27,582 bases of DNA, taken from NIOZ-UU35 sp964344175 (GTDB lineage Bacteria > Chloroflexota > Anaerolineae > Anaerolineales > UBA11858). The notes under the pieces are model-generated. The model was not told where the DNA came from. It ran no database searches and worked only from the letters and a program-made list of their open reading frames with translations. How positions within the stretch are numbered: the stretch's first letter is position 1; the number at the start of each line of letters is the position of its first letter. The translations under genes were made by a program, and so were the position numbers. Location of the stretch: the NCBI GenBank assembly GCA_964344175.1, contig CAYFMI010000057.1, positions 1 to 27,582 on the forward strand, in the 5' to 3' direction. Positions 15,438 to 23,360 of the stretch are shown one piece after another.

Positions 15438-16565
15438 TCATATCATTTCTGGGTGTTTCTGGCGCGGTGTGAAAAACGCCGAAATGAGAATGGTTACCAC
15501 AATTAGCCCGATGCTGATTTGAAAAACCGCGTTAGGGGTGCGTTCGTAAATCCATCCGGCCAGCGGCGCAACAAAAATGATCGATAGCGCCGAAACCGTT
15601 TCTGTGATGCCATAGGCCAGCCCCATGTTCGCCAGTTCAACGAGTTCGCGCACATTGGCAATGACCAGCGAACGTGCCACGCGGTAACCACCCAGTAGGA
15701 AATACCCCAAAACATAATATGGCAGGGTATTTCCCTTCCATATCAGCAGCGAGAAGGCGGCAACACTGATTTGGCTGATGATAAATCCGCGGTTGGCGTT
15801 GATTGCGCCAAGCCCTAAACTGAGAAGGACATTGCCTAAACTGCCCGCCGAACCGATCCATCCAATTTGCGACAAAGAAACCTGGCGGTGGTTTTGCAAG
15901 AAATTTGGTGTCAAGGGTTGGGGAAGGTAAAGGGCCAATATGGCCAGAAATACGATCCCCATGTAGCCTAAGAAGGCGCGGTTCTTTAAAATGCTGGCAC
16001 CTTGTTCGCGGTCTCGGGGCTGAACGGGCTGTGGACGGATATTTAGAATCACCAATGTTGAAACGATAAAAACACAGGCTGCAAACAGATAGGTTTTATG
16101 CAGCCCAAAGTTATTGCCGATGAATCCGCCGATGATCGGCCCCAGCACTGCGCCGCTGTTGTAAGCCGCCGATGTCAGTGTGATTGAGCGGCCAACCGAA
16201 AGGGTGCCGCGGGCGGCGGTGACATAACTGTTCAGGGGAGACATCACAAAGGCGGTCACCGCGTAAAGCAGCATGCCAACCACAAAAAGGGGCAGAGAAT
16301 TCGCTAATGCCATAAACCAGGTTGCAGATACCCCAAAGCACCAGGAGATCCACAGCATTTGTCTGCGCCCCACCCGGTCGGCGATGAGGCCGGCTGGGAC
16401 GTGTGCCAGACTCATGGCAATGCCCACCCCGCCTAGTATTGTGCCGATCAAGACCGGCGATGCGCCAAGCTCTTCCAAATACAACGGCTGGAAAAGAAAA
16501 AACGACCCTTCACCGATGCCCCAGGTAAACAGCGCCAGCCCGACGAGTACCAAATCCCTGTACAT
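15438..16565 (-). CDS. Major facilitator superfamily transporter
   Basis: A 375-residue, 12-helix type secondary transporter. The start at 16565 (MYRDLVLVGLALF) is chosen because GAGGAT precedes it by 5 nt and the first membrane helix begins at once; the frame is open further upstream but that adds a hydrophilic Cys/Asn-rich segment overlapping the preceding gene. The MFS motif A between helices 2 and 3 is clear (GLIADRVGRRQML). Helices 7-12 follow a central basic loop (RPQPVQPRDREQGASILKN). Drug efflux or sugar export types are both possible; no substrate can be read. It lies between a lipoprotein and a PAP2 phosphatase in the same direction. Confidence 0.92.
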   Translation of the reverse strand: MYRDLVLVGLALFTWGIGEGSFFLFQPLYLEELGASPVLIGTILGGVGIAMSLAHVPAGLIADRVGRRQMLWISWCFGVSATWFMALANSLPLFVVGMLLYAVTAFVMSPLNSYVTAARGTLSVGRSITLTSAAYNSGAVLGPIIGGFIGNNFGLHKTYLFAACVFIVSTLVILNIRPQPVQPRDREQGASILKNRAFLGYMGIVFLAILALYLPQPLTPNFLQNHRQVSLSQIGWIGSAGSLGNVLLSLGLGAINANRGFIISQISVAAFSLLIWKGNTLPYYVLGYFLLGGYRVARSLVIANVRELVELANMGLAYGITETVSALSIIFVAPLAGWIYERTPNAVFQISIGLIVVTILISAFFTPRQKHPEMI

Positions 16566-16604
16566 TGTATCCTCGATGATTGCTAGAAATTGATCAGGAT
16601 TTCC

Positions 16605-16636
16605 GCAGCCATTACAGGCGCGTCTGTAATGGCTGT
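16605..16636. other. Hairpin between lipoprotein and MFS genes
   Basis: CAGCCATTACAG (16606-16617) and CTGTAATGGCTG (16624-16635) form a perfect 12-bp stem with loop GCGCGT. T residues follow only on the plus strand, against the direction of the flanking genes, so it is not a normal terminator for them. It could attenuate read-through or stabilise the upstream message. Confidence 0.45.
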
Positions 16637-16662
16637 TTTGTTGATAGAAGCTTGAGTAGCCC

Positions 16663-18039
16663 CTAAGGGTAGAGAAACCCTGCAAAGACGCCATCTGCCA
16701 GGGGGGCAGACTGATTGGCCCCCAACGCAGGAGCCAGGGGCTGAGCGGGGTCAGGTGCCCACACCACCATCAGCGGCGATGCCTGAGATGGAATGCTAAT
16801 CTCGACGAGCAGCAAATGATCGGCAATCCATCCCGCAGGCCGCAAATACAGCGGCGCTTCACCGCCGGCCAGGCCGTTTAGGTTGGCAATTTCAGTATCG
16901 GCAACAATCAGCCCGTTCGAAGTCGCCACCCGCAGGCGCATCTGCGCTTCCATGTTGCTGGGGCCGCTTGCTTCGAGCCAGGCAAGATATTGATTGTTTG
17001 GTGAAATGTTGACGAAGCCGCCCCCCAGGTTGGTGCTGGCGTTGAAGGGGATGCCCGTTTCCTGGCAGGTGGTCAGATCGCGCAGGGTCAGGCTGTTACC
17101 CGGCCCCCCCGGTTGACCACCCATCCCGGGCAGGTAGGCAACCCTGGTTTGATCTGGCGATAGGCCGGCAATCCGCTCACTGAAGCCCAAGAATTCGGTG
17201 CTTTGCCCGCTCATGAAATCATAATAATACAACCCATTGTAGGGCGCGAAATTGATATTGCCAATCCCCCACATCGAGAGGGTATACCACACGCCCTGGC
17301 CGATGCCGCCCTCGATGTGAACAGCTAACGGGAAGATTACAAAGCCGTCGCCCTCCGAGCGGGTGAGCATCGGCTGGGCGCCGTTGATGGCTTCGGCATC
17401 TCCGGCATAAAGGTAACTGACCCAGCCCCCGGCGTCTGGCGACATATCGATCTCGTTGGTGCTGAACGCCAATAAAGATGCCCCCTCTGCACCCGTCAGC
17501 GTTATCATGTTGGGCAGGGGGCGCAAGGGGCTGACGGCCCCATTTTCGCTAGATTTGAGGCCGCCATTATTCTCAAGACTGTAATAGACCAGCATCATGC
17601 TGGGCAATCCGGCATTCAGGCCGCCACCCAGGTGAATCTGATTGGGATCCAGCCAGGTCATTCCTGGGGTTGGTTTGTTCCCCAGCACATTGCCATCTGG
17701 GTCGAAAAACTCGACAGCCAATGTGTTGATGCTGGCCGCAAACCCAACCGGCAAGGGCAAAGCCTGAGCGCCGGGATGCGCTGGCAGGCATTCCGGCGGC
17801 AGGTCTGCGGTTGGTTCTGCGAGTGTGGCCTGAGGGGCTTCGGGGGTATCTGCGGGGGTAGGCTGGGCGGCTTCGCTGGTCTGGGATGTTGGTTCTAACG
17901 CGGCCACTGTGGCAGCCACTACGGTATCGAGTAAATTGGGGTCGAGTGTAACCGTAGGGCTGACGGGGGTTGCTGTGCCGCAAGCCAATGTAACTAATAC
18001 GAAGAGAATGCCCACGAGGGCGGGTATGCGCTTATTCAT
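16663..18039 (-). CDS. Secreted lipoprotein with Pro/Thr-rich linker and WD40/TolB-like body
   Basis: Function unknown. Read from ATG at 18039 (458 residues), the N terminus MNKRIPALVGILFVLVTLAC is a lipoprotein signal with a slightly weak lipobox (TLAC) and Cys at residue 20. A linker rich in Pro, Thr, Glu and Ala (about 25-80) follows. The rest is beta-rich, with phrases such as GLSPDQTRVAYLPG and NISPNNQYLAWLEASGP that recall TolB/WD40-type propeller blades. A TTG at 18048 overlapping the previous stop is an alternative start. It is coupled to the hydrolase gene upstream (gap 5 bp). Confidence 0.85.
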   Translation of the reverse strand: MNKRIPALVGILFVLVTLACGTATPVSPTVTLDPNLLDTVVAATVAALEPTSQTSEAAQPTPADTPEAPQATLAEPTADLPPECLPAHPGAQALPLPVGFAASINTLAVEFFDPDGNVLGNKPTPGMTWLDPNQIHLGGGLNAGLPSMMLVYYSLENNGGLKSSENGAVSPLRPLPNMITLTGAEGASLLAFSTNEIDMSPDAGGWVSYLYAGDAEAINGAQPMLTRSEGDGFVIFPLAVHIEGGIGQGVWYTLSMWGIGNINFAPYNGLYYYDFMSGQSTEFLGFSERIAGLSPDQTRVAYLPGMGGQPGGPGNSLTLRDLTTCQETGIPFNASTNLGGGFVNISPNNQYLAWLEASGPSNMEAQMRLRVATSNGLIVADTEIANLNGLAGGEAPLYLRPAGWIADHLLLVEISIPSQASPLMVVWAPDPAQPLAPALGANQSAPLADGVFAGFLYP

Positions 18040-18044
18040 CGGTT

Positions 18045-18797
18045 TCAACTCACTCTGCGAATAAAGGCTTCTGCGGTTGCGAAAACTTCCTGGCGGGCGG
18101 CGTCGCGCGTCAAGACGTGCCCACTATTTTCGATCCACAGCATTTCCTTGTCTTGCGCGCCTAATTCAGCGTAGATTTTGGGCATGTTCTCCGGCGCGAC
18201 GCCCTGGTCTTGGCGGGAGTGCATGAGCAATGTCGGTGCGCTAATTTGCGGGAGCCGGGTGCGCATTTCAGCTAATAGTACTTTCAATTCCAGAATAGCC
18301 TGGGTTGGGTAGTGCGGGTAATGGATATGATCCTCGGCCATCTCCGGATGGATCCAATCGGAATCTTTTTTGGCTGCGAAGGGTATCAACCAATGCAGCC
18401 AGCGCAAAAACGGCAGGCGCGGATCGGGGGGTAAATTATAGGGTGTAGACATTGCCACTATTCCGTGAACCGGGAAGCGGGCTGCATGGAAGAGTGAAAG
18501 CACACCGCCCATAGACAGCCCGATCACGAAGATCTTTTTTGCAGTGCCGCTGAGAATGTGCCAGCCATCTTCGACAGATGCGGCCCAATCTTGCCAGCGG
18601 GCGCGCAGCATATCTTTTTCGTTTGTCGCGTGGCCGGAGAGTCGGATTCCTAACACCGTGCGACCTTGCCCCGCTAAATATTCGCCCATCCAGCGCATCT
18701 CTTTCGGGGCGCCGGTAAAACCGTGAATCAGCAAACAGCCGATTTCGCCACCAGGCAGGAAGAAAGGTTCCGCGCTGGGGATAGTATATGCCGTCAT
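18045..18797 (-). CDS. Alpha/beta hydrolase, carboxylesterase/monoacylglycerol lipase type
   Basis: A cytoplasmic esterase of the Est30/monoglyceride-lipase type, 250 residues. The oxyanion segment is HGFTG (His25), the nucleophile elbow is G93-L-S95-M-G97, and the acid and base are probably Asp197 (SRQDQGV) and His227 (NSGHVLT). The phrase GCLLIHGFTGAPKEMRWMGEYL is typical of this group. It lies 1 bp after the M24 peptidase gene and 5 bp before the lipoprotein, so translation is probably coupled. Likely substrates are short-chain carboxylic or monoacylglycerol esters, inferred from family. Confidence 0.93.
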   Translation of the reverse strand: MTAYTIPSAEPFFLPGGEIGCLLIHGFTGAPKEMRWMGEYLAGQGRTVLGIRLSGHATNEKDMLRARWQDWAASVEDGWHILSGTAKKIFVIGLSMGGVLSLFHAARFPVHGIVAMSTPYNLPPDPRLPFLRWLHWLIPFAAKKDSDWIHPEMAEDHIHYPHYPTQAILELKVLLAEMRTRLPQISAPTLLMHSRQDQGVAPENMPKIYAELGAQDKEMLWIENSGHVLTRDAARQEVFATAEAFIRRVS

Positions 18798-18798
18798 G

Positions 18799-19929
18799 TC
18801 AGGCCTCCAATCTTCTCAACTCGCGGGGCAGCGTTGTCAGGCTGTGAAGGCCGCCCTCGGTGATAAGGACATCATCCTCGATGCGCACCCCGCCGCGCCC
18901 GGGCAAGTAGATCCCCGGTTCGATGGTGAAGCTCATTCCCACTTCGAGACGTTGCTGATTATCGCCGCGAATGTAGGGTGGCTCATGGCCTTCAAGCCCC
19001 AAACCGTGACCGGTACGATGGGTGAAGTACTCAGCATAACCGGCATTCTCGATGATTGTGCGCGTGACCACATCGACCTGACCGGCGGCGACGCCCGGAG
19101 CGGCAATCTCGCGCCCGGCACGATTGGCATGCAGTACGACATCGGCAATGCGGGCTAATTCAGGGTCAACGTCGCCGATGGCGAAGGTGCGCGTGATGTC
19201 TGAAAAATAACCCTGGACGTTCGCACCCCAGTCGATAACCAGTAAATCACCCGGCTGCAATTTTCGATCGGTTGGCGAGGCATGCGGATTAGCGCTGTTT
19301 GGCCCGCCGGACACGATAGGCGAAAAGGGGAAACGAGACCCTGAGCCATGTTGCAAAAGCTGCATGATTAATTCGGTAGCGATGTCTCGCTCACTGACAC
19401 CTGCTTTGATGTGCGGCAGGGTAGCTTCCAGGGCTGCTTGGGCAATATCTACAGCCTGCTGCATGGCTGCAATTTCGCTGGGGTCTTTGTACATCCGCAG
19501 GCTTGCGACTGCTGTTTCACCGGATACAAATTCCGCCTCGGGCGCAGCTTCTTCTAGAAAGCGGAGTTCCAGCATGCGTAAGGCGCGCGGTTCGACACCA
19601 ATGCGGGCCTGACCCAGCCCTCCGGCTTGAATGGCGCCCTTGAAGGCTTCGATCCATGTGGCGGGATTTTCGCCATATGGAAAAGATTTGATGTCATACG
19701 AAAGCCCATTTAATTTGAGCGATTCCAACTCCGGCAAGACAATGAGTGGGGGATTTGCCGGGCTAAACAAGACGATCACCGGGCGCTCACTCATGTGAAA
19801 GTGCATCCCGGTGAAATAGGGGAGGCTGGGGCCGGGGTTGAGTACCAGCGCGTCGAGTTGATGCTCTTGCAAGGCTTTCGCCAGCGTTTGATGCCGTTGG
19901 ACAAGTTGAAGTGATTCTGATGGGGGCAT
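18799..19929 (-). CDS. Xaa-Pro aminopeptidase/prolidase (M24 family)
   Basis: A metallopeptidase that cleaves peptides next to proline. From the ATG at 19929 it has 376 residues, with an N-terminal creatinase-like domain (about 1-140) and a C-terminal pita-bread domain. The five metal ligands of M24 are visible: Asp233 and Asp244 (VIDWGANVQGYFSDI), His308 (TGHGLG), Glu337 (FTIEPGIY) and Glu351 (RIEDDV). GGAGTAACC just before the ATG supports this start over a TTG at 19944. It is the first gene of the minus-strand run and is divergent from the SH3-domain gene. Confidence 0.95.
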   Translation of the reverse strand: MPPSESLQLVQRHQTLAKALQEHQLDALVLNPGPSLPYFTGMHFHMSERPVIVLFSPANPPLIVLPELESLKLNGLSYDIKSFPYGENPATWIEAFKGAIQAGGLGQARIGVEPRALRMLELRFLEEAAPEAEFVSGETAVASLRMYKDPSEIAAMQQAVDIAQAALEATLPHIKAGVSERDIATELIMQLLQHGSGSRFPFSPIVSGGPNSANPHASPTDRKLQPGDLLVIDWGANVQGYFSDITRTFAIGDVDPELARIADVVLHANRAGREIAAPGVAAGQVDVVTRTIIENAGYAEYFTHRTGHGLGLEGHEPPYIRGDNQQRLEVGMSFTIEPGIYLPGRGGVRIEDDVLITEGGLHSLTTLPRELRRLEA

Positions 19930-20019
19930 GGTTACTCCGTACAACGCGTTTATAAGATAAGGTTCGCTGCTAAGTAGGGGGTGCTGTTTGAAAGAAAATT
20001 TGTAAACTACTCAAGCGTA

Positions 20020-20025
20020 ATTATA
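20020..20025 (-). promoter_or_regulatory. Probable -10 box for the M24 peptidase operon
   Basis: ATTATA on plus reads TATAAT on minus, about 90 nt before the ATG at 19929. No convincing -35 box is seen. Confidence 0.4.
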
Positions 20026-20088
20026 CGCCATTGTCTTGCGCGGAGGTTTGCATTTTTGATTTGTTCCGCTGCCTGCGAGACCCTATGC

Positions 20089-20094
20089 TATACT
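20089..20094 (+). promoter_or_regulatory. Probable -10 box for the SH3-domain gene
   Basis: TATACT lies 47 nt before the ATG at 20142. The -35 region is poor (TTCCGC at 20064-20069 with 19-nt spacing). Confidence 0.35.
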
Positions 20095-20141
20095 AGACAT
20101 TGACGATTCCTTCAATTGAGATTCTCATAAGGATTGAGGTA

Positions 20142-20639
20142 ATGAACGCATTACGATCAATTTCAATTCGGCGGATTATTAGTTATGTTTTCATTTTGCT
20201 GGTTTTGTTGGGGGCTTTGATCGCGGCGCGCATGTACATTATGAAGTCTAGTGTTGAGGCTCCGCAAGATGAGTCAGTGTCGCTTCAGTCCGTTGATGCC
20301 GCTTCGCCGACGCCTCAACCTACAAAAGAGCCGCCTACAGTTACACCGACTCCGACAGCAACAGAAATGGCAGGGTTGCCCGCGCGTATCACAGCCGGCA
20401 GCATGTGGGTGCGGTCTGGGCCGGGCACAAATTATGTCATGATAGGGGGTGTGCGTTACGATGATGAAGTGCAATTACTTGGACGAACAGCCGATGCGGG
20501 CTGGGTGTTAGCATCGCAGGGATGGTTGTTTGCCGAATATGTAGAGTCAGATGGGGACATAGATGCCTTGCCCGTTTTATACGATCTTGAGGGCGATGCG
20601 CCCAGGCCGACGCCAATTACATCCACACCCGAAGTTTAA
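20142..20639 (+). CDS. Membrane-anchored protein with bacterial SH3 domain
   Basis: Function unknown. A 165-residue protein with one N-terminal membrane anchor (about residues 9-30, ISYVFILLVLLGALIAA), a Pro/Thr-rich linker (about 47-75), and a bacterial SH3 domain (about 78-140: ARITAGSMWVRSGPGTNYVMIGGV, then a tryptophan-containing GWVLASQGWLFAEYV). SH3b domains commonly bind cell-wall peptides. The ATG at 20142 is preceded by GAGGTA; a TTG at 20100 opens the same frame but is less likely. Followed by two hairpins. Confidence 0.88.
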   Translation: MNALRSISIRRIISYVFILLVLLGALIAARMYIMKSSVEAPQDESVSLQSVDAASPTPQPTKEPPTVTPTPTATEMAGLPARITAGSMWVRSGPGTNYVMIGGVRYDDEVQLLGRTADAGWVLASQGWLFAEYVESDGDIDALPVLYDLEGDAPRPTPITSTPEV

Positions 20640-20649
20640 GAATAAAGCC

Positions 20650-20696
20650 CTGGGGAGTTTTGCCCCCCAGAGCAAGCGTATATAAAGCTTGCTTTT
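20650..20696 (+). terminator. Tandem terminator hairpins after the SH3-domain gene
   Basis: CTGGGG (20650-20655) with CCCCAG (20665-20670), and then AGCAAGC (20671-20677) with GCTTGCT (20687-20693) followed by TTTTG. The second resembles an intrinsic terminator. The stretch 20697-20787 between this and the end of the K+ channel gene shows nothing I can name. Confidence 0.55.
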
Positions 20697-20787
20697 GAAA
20701 CATTAACGCACAGAACCAAGTTTCTGTATCCCAGTGAAAAACTTAAACGCGCTTATTTGCCTTCCATCCCCCGGAATCCAGGTTGAG

Positions 20788-21813
20788 CTACTCGTTTTTG
20801 ATATAGCGGTCATCCCCCGATAAAACGGCCAATCTGCGCAGTTCCTCGGGCTTGCCGATCACAATCAGCATGTCTCTCGCTTGGAATTCTAAATTGGGAG
20901 ACCAATCCACAACTTGGTGATCTTCTCCCCGCAGAATTGTAAGGACGTTGGCTCCGGTGCGCGCCCGCAAGTTGGCTTCATGTATGCTTTGCCCAATGAG
21001 CAATGAATGTTCAGCAATCTCAATTTCATCCAGAAGAAGATCTAAACCCTGGCTGCGCATGGCAATATCTAAGAGGAAGGTTACATGGGGGCGAATAAGC
21101 TGGTTGACAATACGATATCCGGCCATATTGTAGGGGGATACAACTCTATTGGCTCCGGCTTTCCTGAGTTTGTGTTCTGTCGCTTCTTGAGTGGAGCGGG
21201 CTACAATAGTCAGGGTGGGGTTGAGTGAACGCGCACTGAGCACTACGAAAACATTATCCGCATCGGAATTCAGCGCAGCGACCAGACCGACTGCATTCGT
21301 GATGCCTGCCTGGAGCAGTACTTCATCATTCGTGGCATCTCCCTCGAGGTAAATGAAATCAGCATTCTCACAATGTTCAATAGCCGCTTTATCTTGGTCG
21401 ATGACCACAAAAGGCTGCTTTAGATTATTTAATTCCAAAGCAACATGTTCACCGATACGACCGTATCCACAAATGATATAGTGATCTTTTAGGGAGGAGA
21501 TTTTCTTATTCATACGCTTCTTCTTTAACGTGCCGGTTAACTCACCGGCGATGATGTATTCTGTAAGGATGCTGAATAGAATGGCGATCACTACGATGCC
21601 AATCAGGATAATGATGGCAGTGAAAATTCGTCCTTCAGGGGAAAGGGGTTTGACCTCACCAAACCCTACCGTTGAGAGGGTGATCATGGTCATGTAAAGG
21701 GCTTCTGAGAGTGTGAAATCTTCAATCCATAAATAGCCAATTACACTGATGGCAAATAACAACCAGGCAATCAAAATTGAATACAGCAAGCGGTTTCTGA
21801 GAACTTTGTTCAT
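20788..21813 (-). CDS. Potassium channel with TrkA-N/TrkA-C (RCK) domain
   Basis: A K+ channel of the two-helix Kch/MthK type fused to a regulatory RCK module. From ATG at 21813 (341 residues): membrane helices at about 11-30 and 62-88, with the pore loop between them carrying the selectivity filter T48-V-G-F-G-E, a variant of TVGYGD. The cytoplasmic TrkA-N domain begins at about 110 with the dinucleotide loop GYGRIG (116-121) and EGDATNDEVLLQAGI; a TrkA-C domain ends the protein. The ATG has no ribosome-binding site, but a perfect TATAAT ends 9 nt before it, suggesting a leaderless transcript. It is divergent from tRNA-Ala, with overlapping promoters. Confidence 0.94.
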   Translation of the reverse strand: MNKVLRNRLLYSILIAWLLFAISVIGYLWIEDFTLSEALYMTMITLSTVGFGEVKPLSPEGRIFTAIIILIGIVVIAILFSILTEYIIAGELTGTLKKKRMNKKISSLKDHYIICGYGRIGEHVALELNNLKQPFVVIDQDKAAIEHCENADFIYLEGDATNDEVLLQAGITNAVGLVAALNSDADNVFVVLSARSLNPTLTIVARSTQEATEHKLRKAGANRVVSPYNMAGYRIVNQLIRPHVTFLLDIAMRSQGLDLLLDEIEIAEHSLLIGQSIHEANLRARTGANVLTILRGEDHQVVDWSPNLEFQARDMLIVIGKPEELRRLAVLSGDDRYIKNE

Positions 21814-21822
21814 CGGGAGTTG

Positions 21823-21828
21823 ATTATA
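21823..21828 (-). promoter_or_regulatory. -10 box next to the K+ channel start codon
   Basis: TATAAT on the minus strand with 9 nt before the ATG. This places the expected start of transcription 2-3 nt before or at the ATG. The -35 position is poor (CCAGGG). Confidence 0.5.
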
Positions 21829-21836
21829 CCCTCTTC

Positions 21837-21865
21837 TTGACATCCCCCTGGCTCTCAGATAAAAT
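21837..21865 (+). promoter_or_regulatory. Promoter of tRNA-Ala(CGC)
   Basis: TTGACA (21837-21842), 17-nt spacer, TAAAAT (21860-21865): a near-consensus promoter 16 nt before the tRNA. It lies 8 nt beyond the -10 of the divergent channel gene. Confidence 0.75.
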
Positions 21866-21881
21866 CATGTGGCTTTCGAAG

Positions 21882-21957
21882 GGGCCTGTAGCGCAGTTGG
21901 GAGCGCGCTTCAATCGCACTGAAGAGGTCGCGGGTTCGAATCCCGCCAGGTCCACCA
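21882..21957 (+). tRNA. tRNA-Ala (anticodon CGC)
   Basis: A complete cloverleaf of 76 nt including an encoded CCA. Acceptor GGGCCTG pairs with CAGGTCC and contains the G3-T70 wobble pair that marks alanine tRNAs; D stem GCGC/GCGC; anticodon stem CTTCA/TGAAG with loop ATCGCAC and anticodon CGC; T arm GCGGG-TTCGAAT-CCCGC; discriminator A. Reads GCG codons. Confidence 0.97.
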
Positions 21958-21960
21958 AAA

Positions 21961-21988
21961 ACGCTCGGCATAACGTCGAGCGTTTTTT
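21961..21988 (+). terminator. Terminator of tRNA-Ala(CGC)
   Basis: ACGCTCG (21961-21967) and CGAGCGT (21977-21983) form a 7-bp stem followed by a run of T residues to 21988, starting 4 nt after the CCA. A typical intrinsic terminator. Confidence 0.85.
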
Positions 21989-22026
21989 CTTTTTCGTAAG
22001 TATGGACAAGCAGGTTTCGTAAAATT

Positions 22027-22793
22027 CTAAACACGATAGGGAGTGTCGGCGGCCTCCATTGCAGTGTTTAGTTGATTCAGTAAATACTGGGTCATGTCTT
22101 TGTCATCATCTGCAAGGTTTTCTAACTCTTCGGGGTCTTCCAATAAATTAAATAACTCAATTAAATCCTGTTCTAACCCATCATATCCGAAGTAACGCGT
22201 CAGCTTGAAGTTGTTTTGAATGATCGCCGAAGTAGCAGTAGTCAGCGGTTTGGTGCTGGCGTTCGCGGATGCCATGAGCGCGAATAGAGCGCGCTCATTT
22301 TTGGTGGGGTGGGGTGTATAAGGGGGCAATATCTCCCCTTCAAGCCAGTTTGGAATTGGACGGTTTGTGATGTGCAGCAAGGTAGGCAAGAGATCGATAG
22401 TGCTTGTTGGGGAATGAATATCGTGCCGGGATTTTTGACCGGGGGCGGAGATCATCAAGGGAATGCGGAGAAGTGGCTGGTGCAGCGAGGGGGATATGTG
22501 CCGGTAAAGAGTGAGGAGGTGCTCGGTGTGGTAAAGGGCGCGCATGCGTAGTGATTGTGAAAAACAGTCGACCGGCTTAGGAAGCGATCCAGGTTCGGCA
22601 TTGTATCTCTGGGATACCCAAATGTGGGGATATTCAAGGCCGACAAGGCATCAAATACTACGATAAGGATATTTGGACGCGCAGCGGCTGTCTGTGACTT
22701 GCCCAGGTTTAAGAGTTCGCCAGGTAGATAATGCATCAGTGGAGCTAAAGCGGCCAGTTTCAAAAAGTCGCGTCGATTGATGTGGTTACCCAT
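22027..22793 (-). pseudogene. Tat-exported sulfatase-like protein, internally deleted and frameshifted
   Basis: Remnant of a sulfatase/alkaline-phosphatase superfamily enzyme. It starts at ATG 22793 (GGAG site upstream) with a twin-arginine signal, NRRDFLKLAALA. The N-terminal part is normal: RPNILIVVFDALSALNIPTFGYPRDTMPNLDRF, then CAPFTTPSTSSLFTGTYP. Directly after that point the frame runs to a stop at 22455, while the next frame gives SLHQPLLRIPLMISAPGQ, HSPTSTIDLLPTLLHI and the C-terminal end, which belong to the last third of the same family. The middle, including the DHGE metal-binding region, is missing and the two halves are in different frames. The remaining coding equivalent is about 255 codons where complete relatives are usually over 400. 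Confidence 0.82.
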
Positions 22794-22800
22794 TTTTCTC

Positions 22801-23025
22801 CTAAATATTACGGATAATGACGATGATGACGCCGGCCAGATCGAGTAATAGATACAATATCGTCAACGTGGAAATTCTCTCTAGGATGTTGAGGACGACT
22901 TTCTTGAAAGCTGGGTAGCGATGGATGCTCCAAAAGGGAGCCAGAACAGATAATAAGATACCCGCGACGAGTATGATCAAGAAGGGGAGTTGATGACGTT
23001 CAACGTAACTGCAGATGCGACGCAC
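22801..23025 (-). CDS. Small membrane protein, unknown function
   Basis: A 74-residue protein from GTG at 23025, with two predicted membrane helices (about 13-31 and 52-72) joined by a loop with aromatic and basic residues. It lies 7 bp before the broken sulfatase in the same direction. The start is uncertain: the same frame stays open upstream to 23103 and encodes another hydrophobic stretch (IVLIIGATFLFAV) but has no ATG, GTG or TTG. A rare start such as ATA, or loss of the true start, is possible. Confidence 0.55.
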   Translation of the reverse strand: MRRICSYVERHQLPFLIILVAGILLSVLAPFWSIHRYPAFKKVVLNILERISTLTILYLLLDLAGVIIVIIRNI

Positions 23026-23117
23026 CTCCGCTGTTGTGAGAAAACTGACAGAAACAGCAAATAAGAACGTTGCACCTATGATAAGAACTATCTTTACGAA
23101 GTACTATTGGATATGGA

Positions 23118-23123
23118 ATTATA
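23118..23123 (-). promoter_or_regulatory. Probable -10 box for the small membrane protein/sulfatase unit
   Basis: TATAAT on the minus strand, about 90 nt before the GTG at 23025 and only about 14 nt before the open frame that encodes the extra hydrophobic segment. No clear -35. Confidence 0.35.
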
Positions 23124-23181
23124 GCATACGCCAAAAATGCATTTCCGTTACCCTTTTTTGAAAATTTTCCCATCGATTTTG

Positions 23182-23209
23182 TTGACGGGAATTCTTTTTA
23201 TGGTAAAAT
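23182..23209 (+). promoter_or_regulatory. Promoter of tRNA-Ala(GGC)
   Basis: TTGACG (23182-23187), 16-nt spacer, TAAAAT (23204-23209), ending 19 nt before the tRNA. The same TAAAAT -10 is used by the other tRNA-Ala gene. Confidence 0.7.
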
Positions 23210-23228
23210 TTTCCCCATCGTTTCAAAG

Positions 23229-23301
23229 GGGCCCATGGCGCAGCTGGGAGCGCGCCTCAATGGCATTGAGGAGGTCGAGGGTTCGAATCCCTCTGGGTCC
23301 A
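23229..23301 (+). tRNA. tRNA-Ala (anticodon GGC)
   Basis: A 73-nt cloverleaf: acceptor GGGCCCA with TGGGTCC including the G3-T70 alanine signature; D stem GCGC/GCGC; anticodon stem CCTCA/TGAGG, loop ATGGCAT, anticodon GGC; T arm GAGGG-TTCGAAT-CCCTC; discriminator A. After it comes CAAG, so the CCA end is not encoded and must be added, unlike in the CGC gene. Reads GCC and GCU codons. No intrinsic terminator follows, so it may be co-transcribed with the T-box leader and leuS. Confidence 0.97.
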
Positions 23302-23360
23302 CAAGTTTGTCTGAAAAAGTCAAGTTGACTATTCAGACCAATAGATGAAAAAACAATTTC

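Noticed and set aside
16566..16694. Longer MFS protein starting inside the preceding lipoprotein gene
   Set aside because: The extra segment is hydrophilic, overlaps the lipoprotein end, and the ATG at 16565 has its own GAGGAT site.
22309..22551. Plus-strand frame opposite the sulfatase remnant
   Set aside because: No family features and complementary to sulfatase codons.
23137..23328. Plus-strand frame over the tRNA-Ala(GGC) gene
   Set aside because: It runs through a complete tRNA cloverleaf, so it is not coding.
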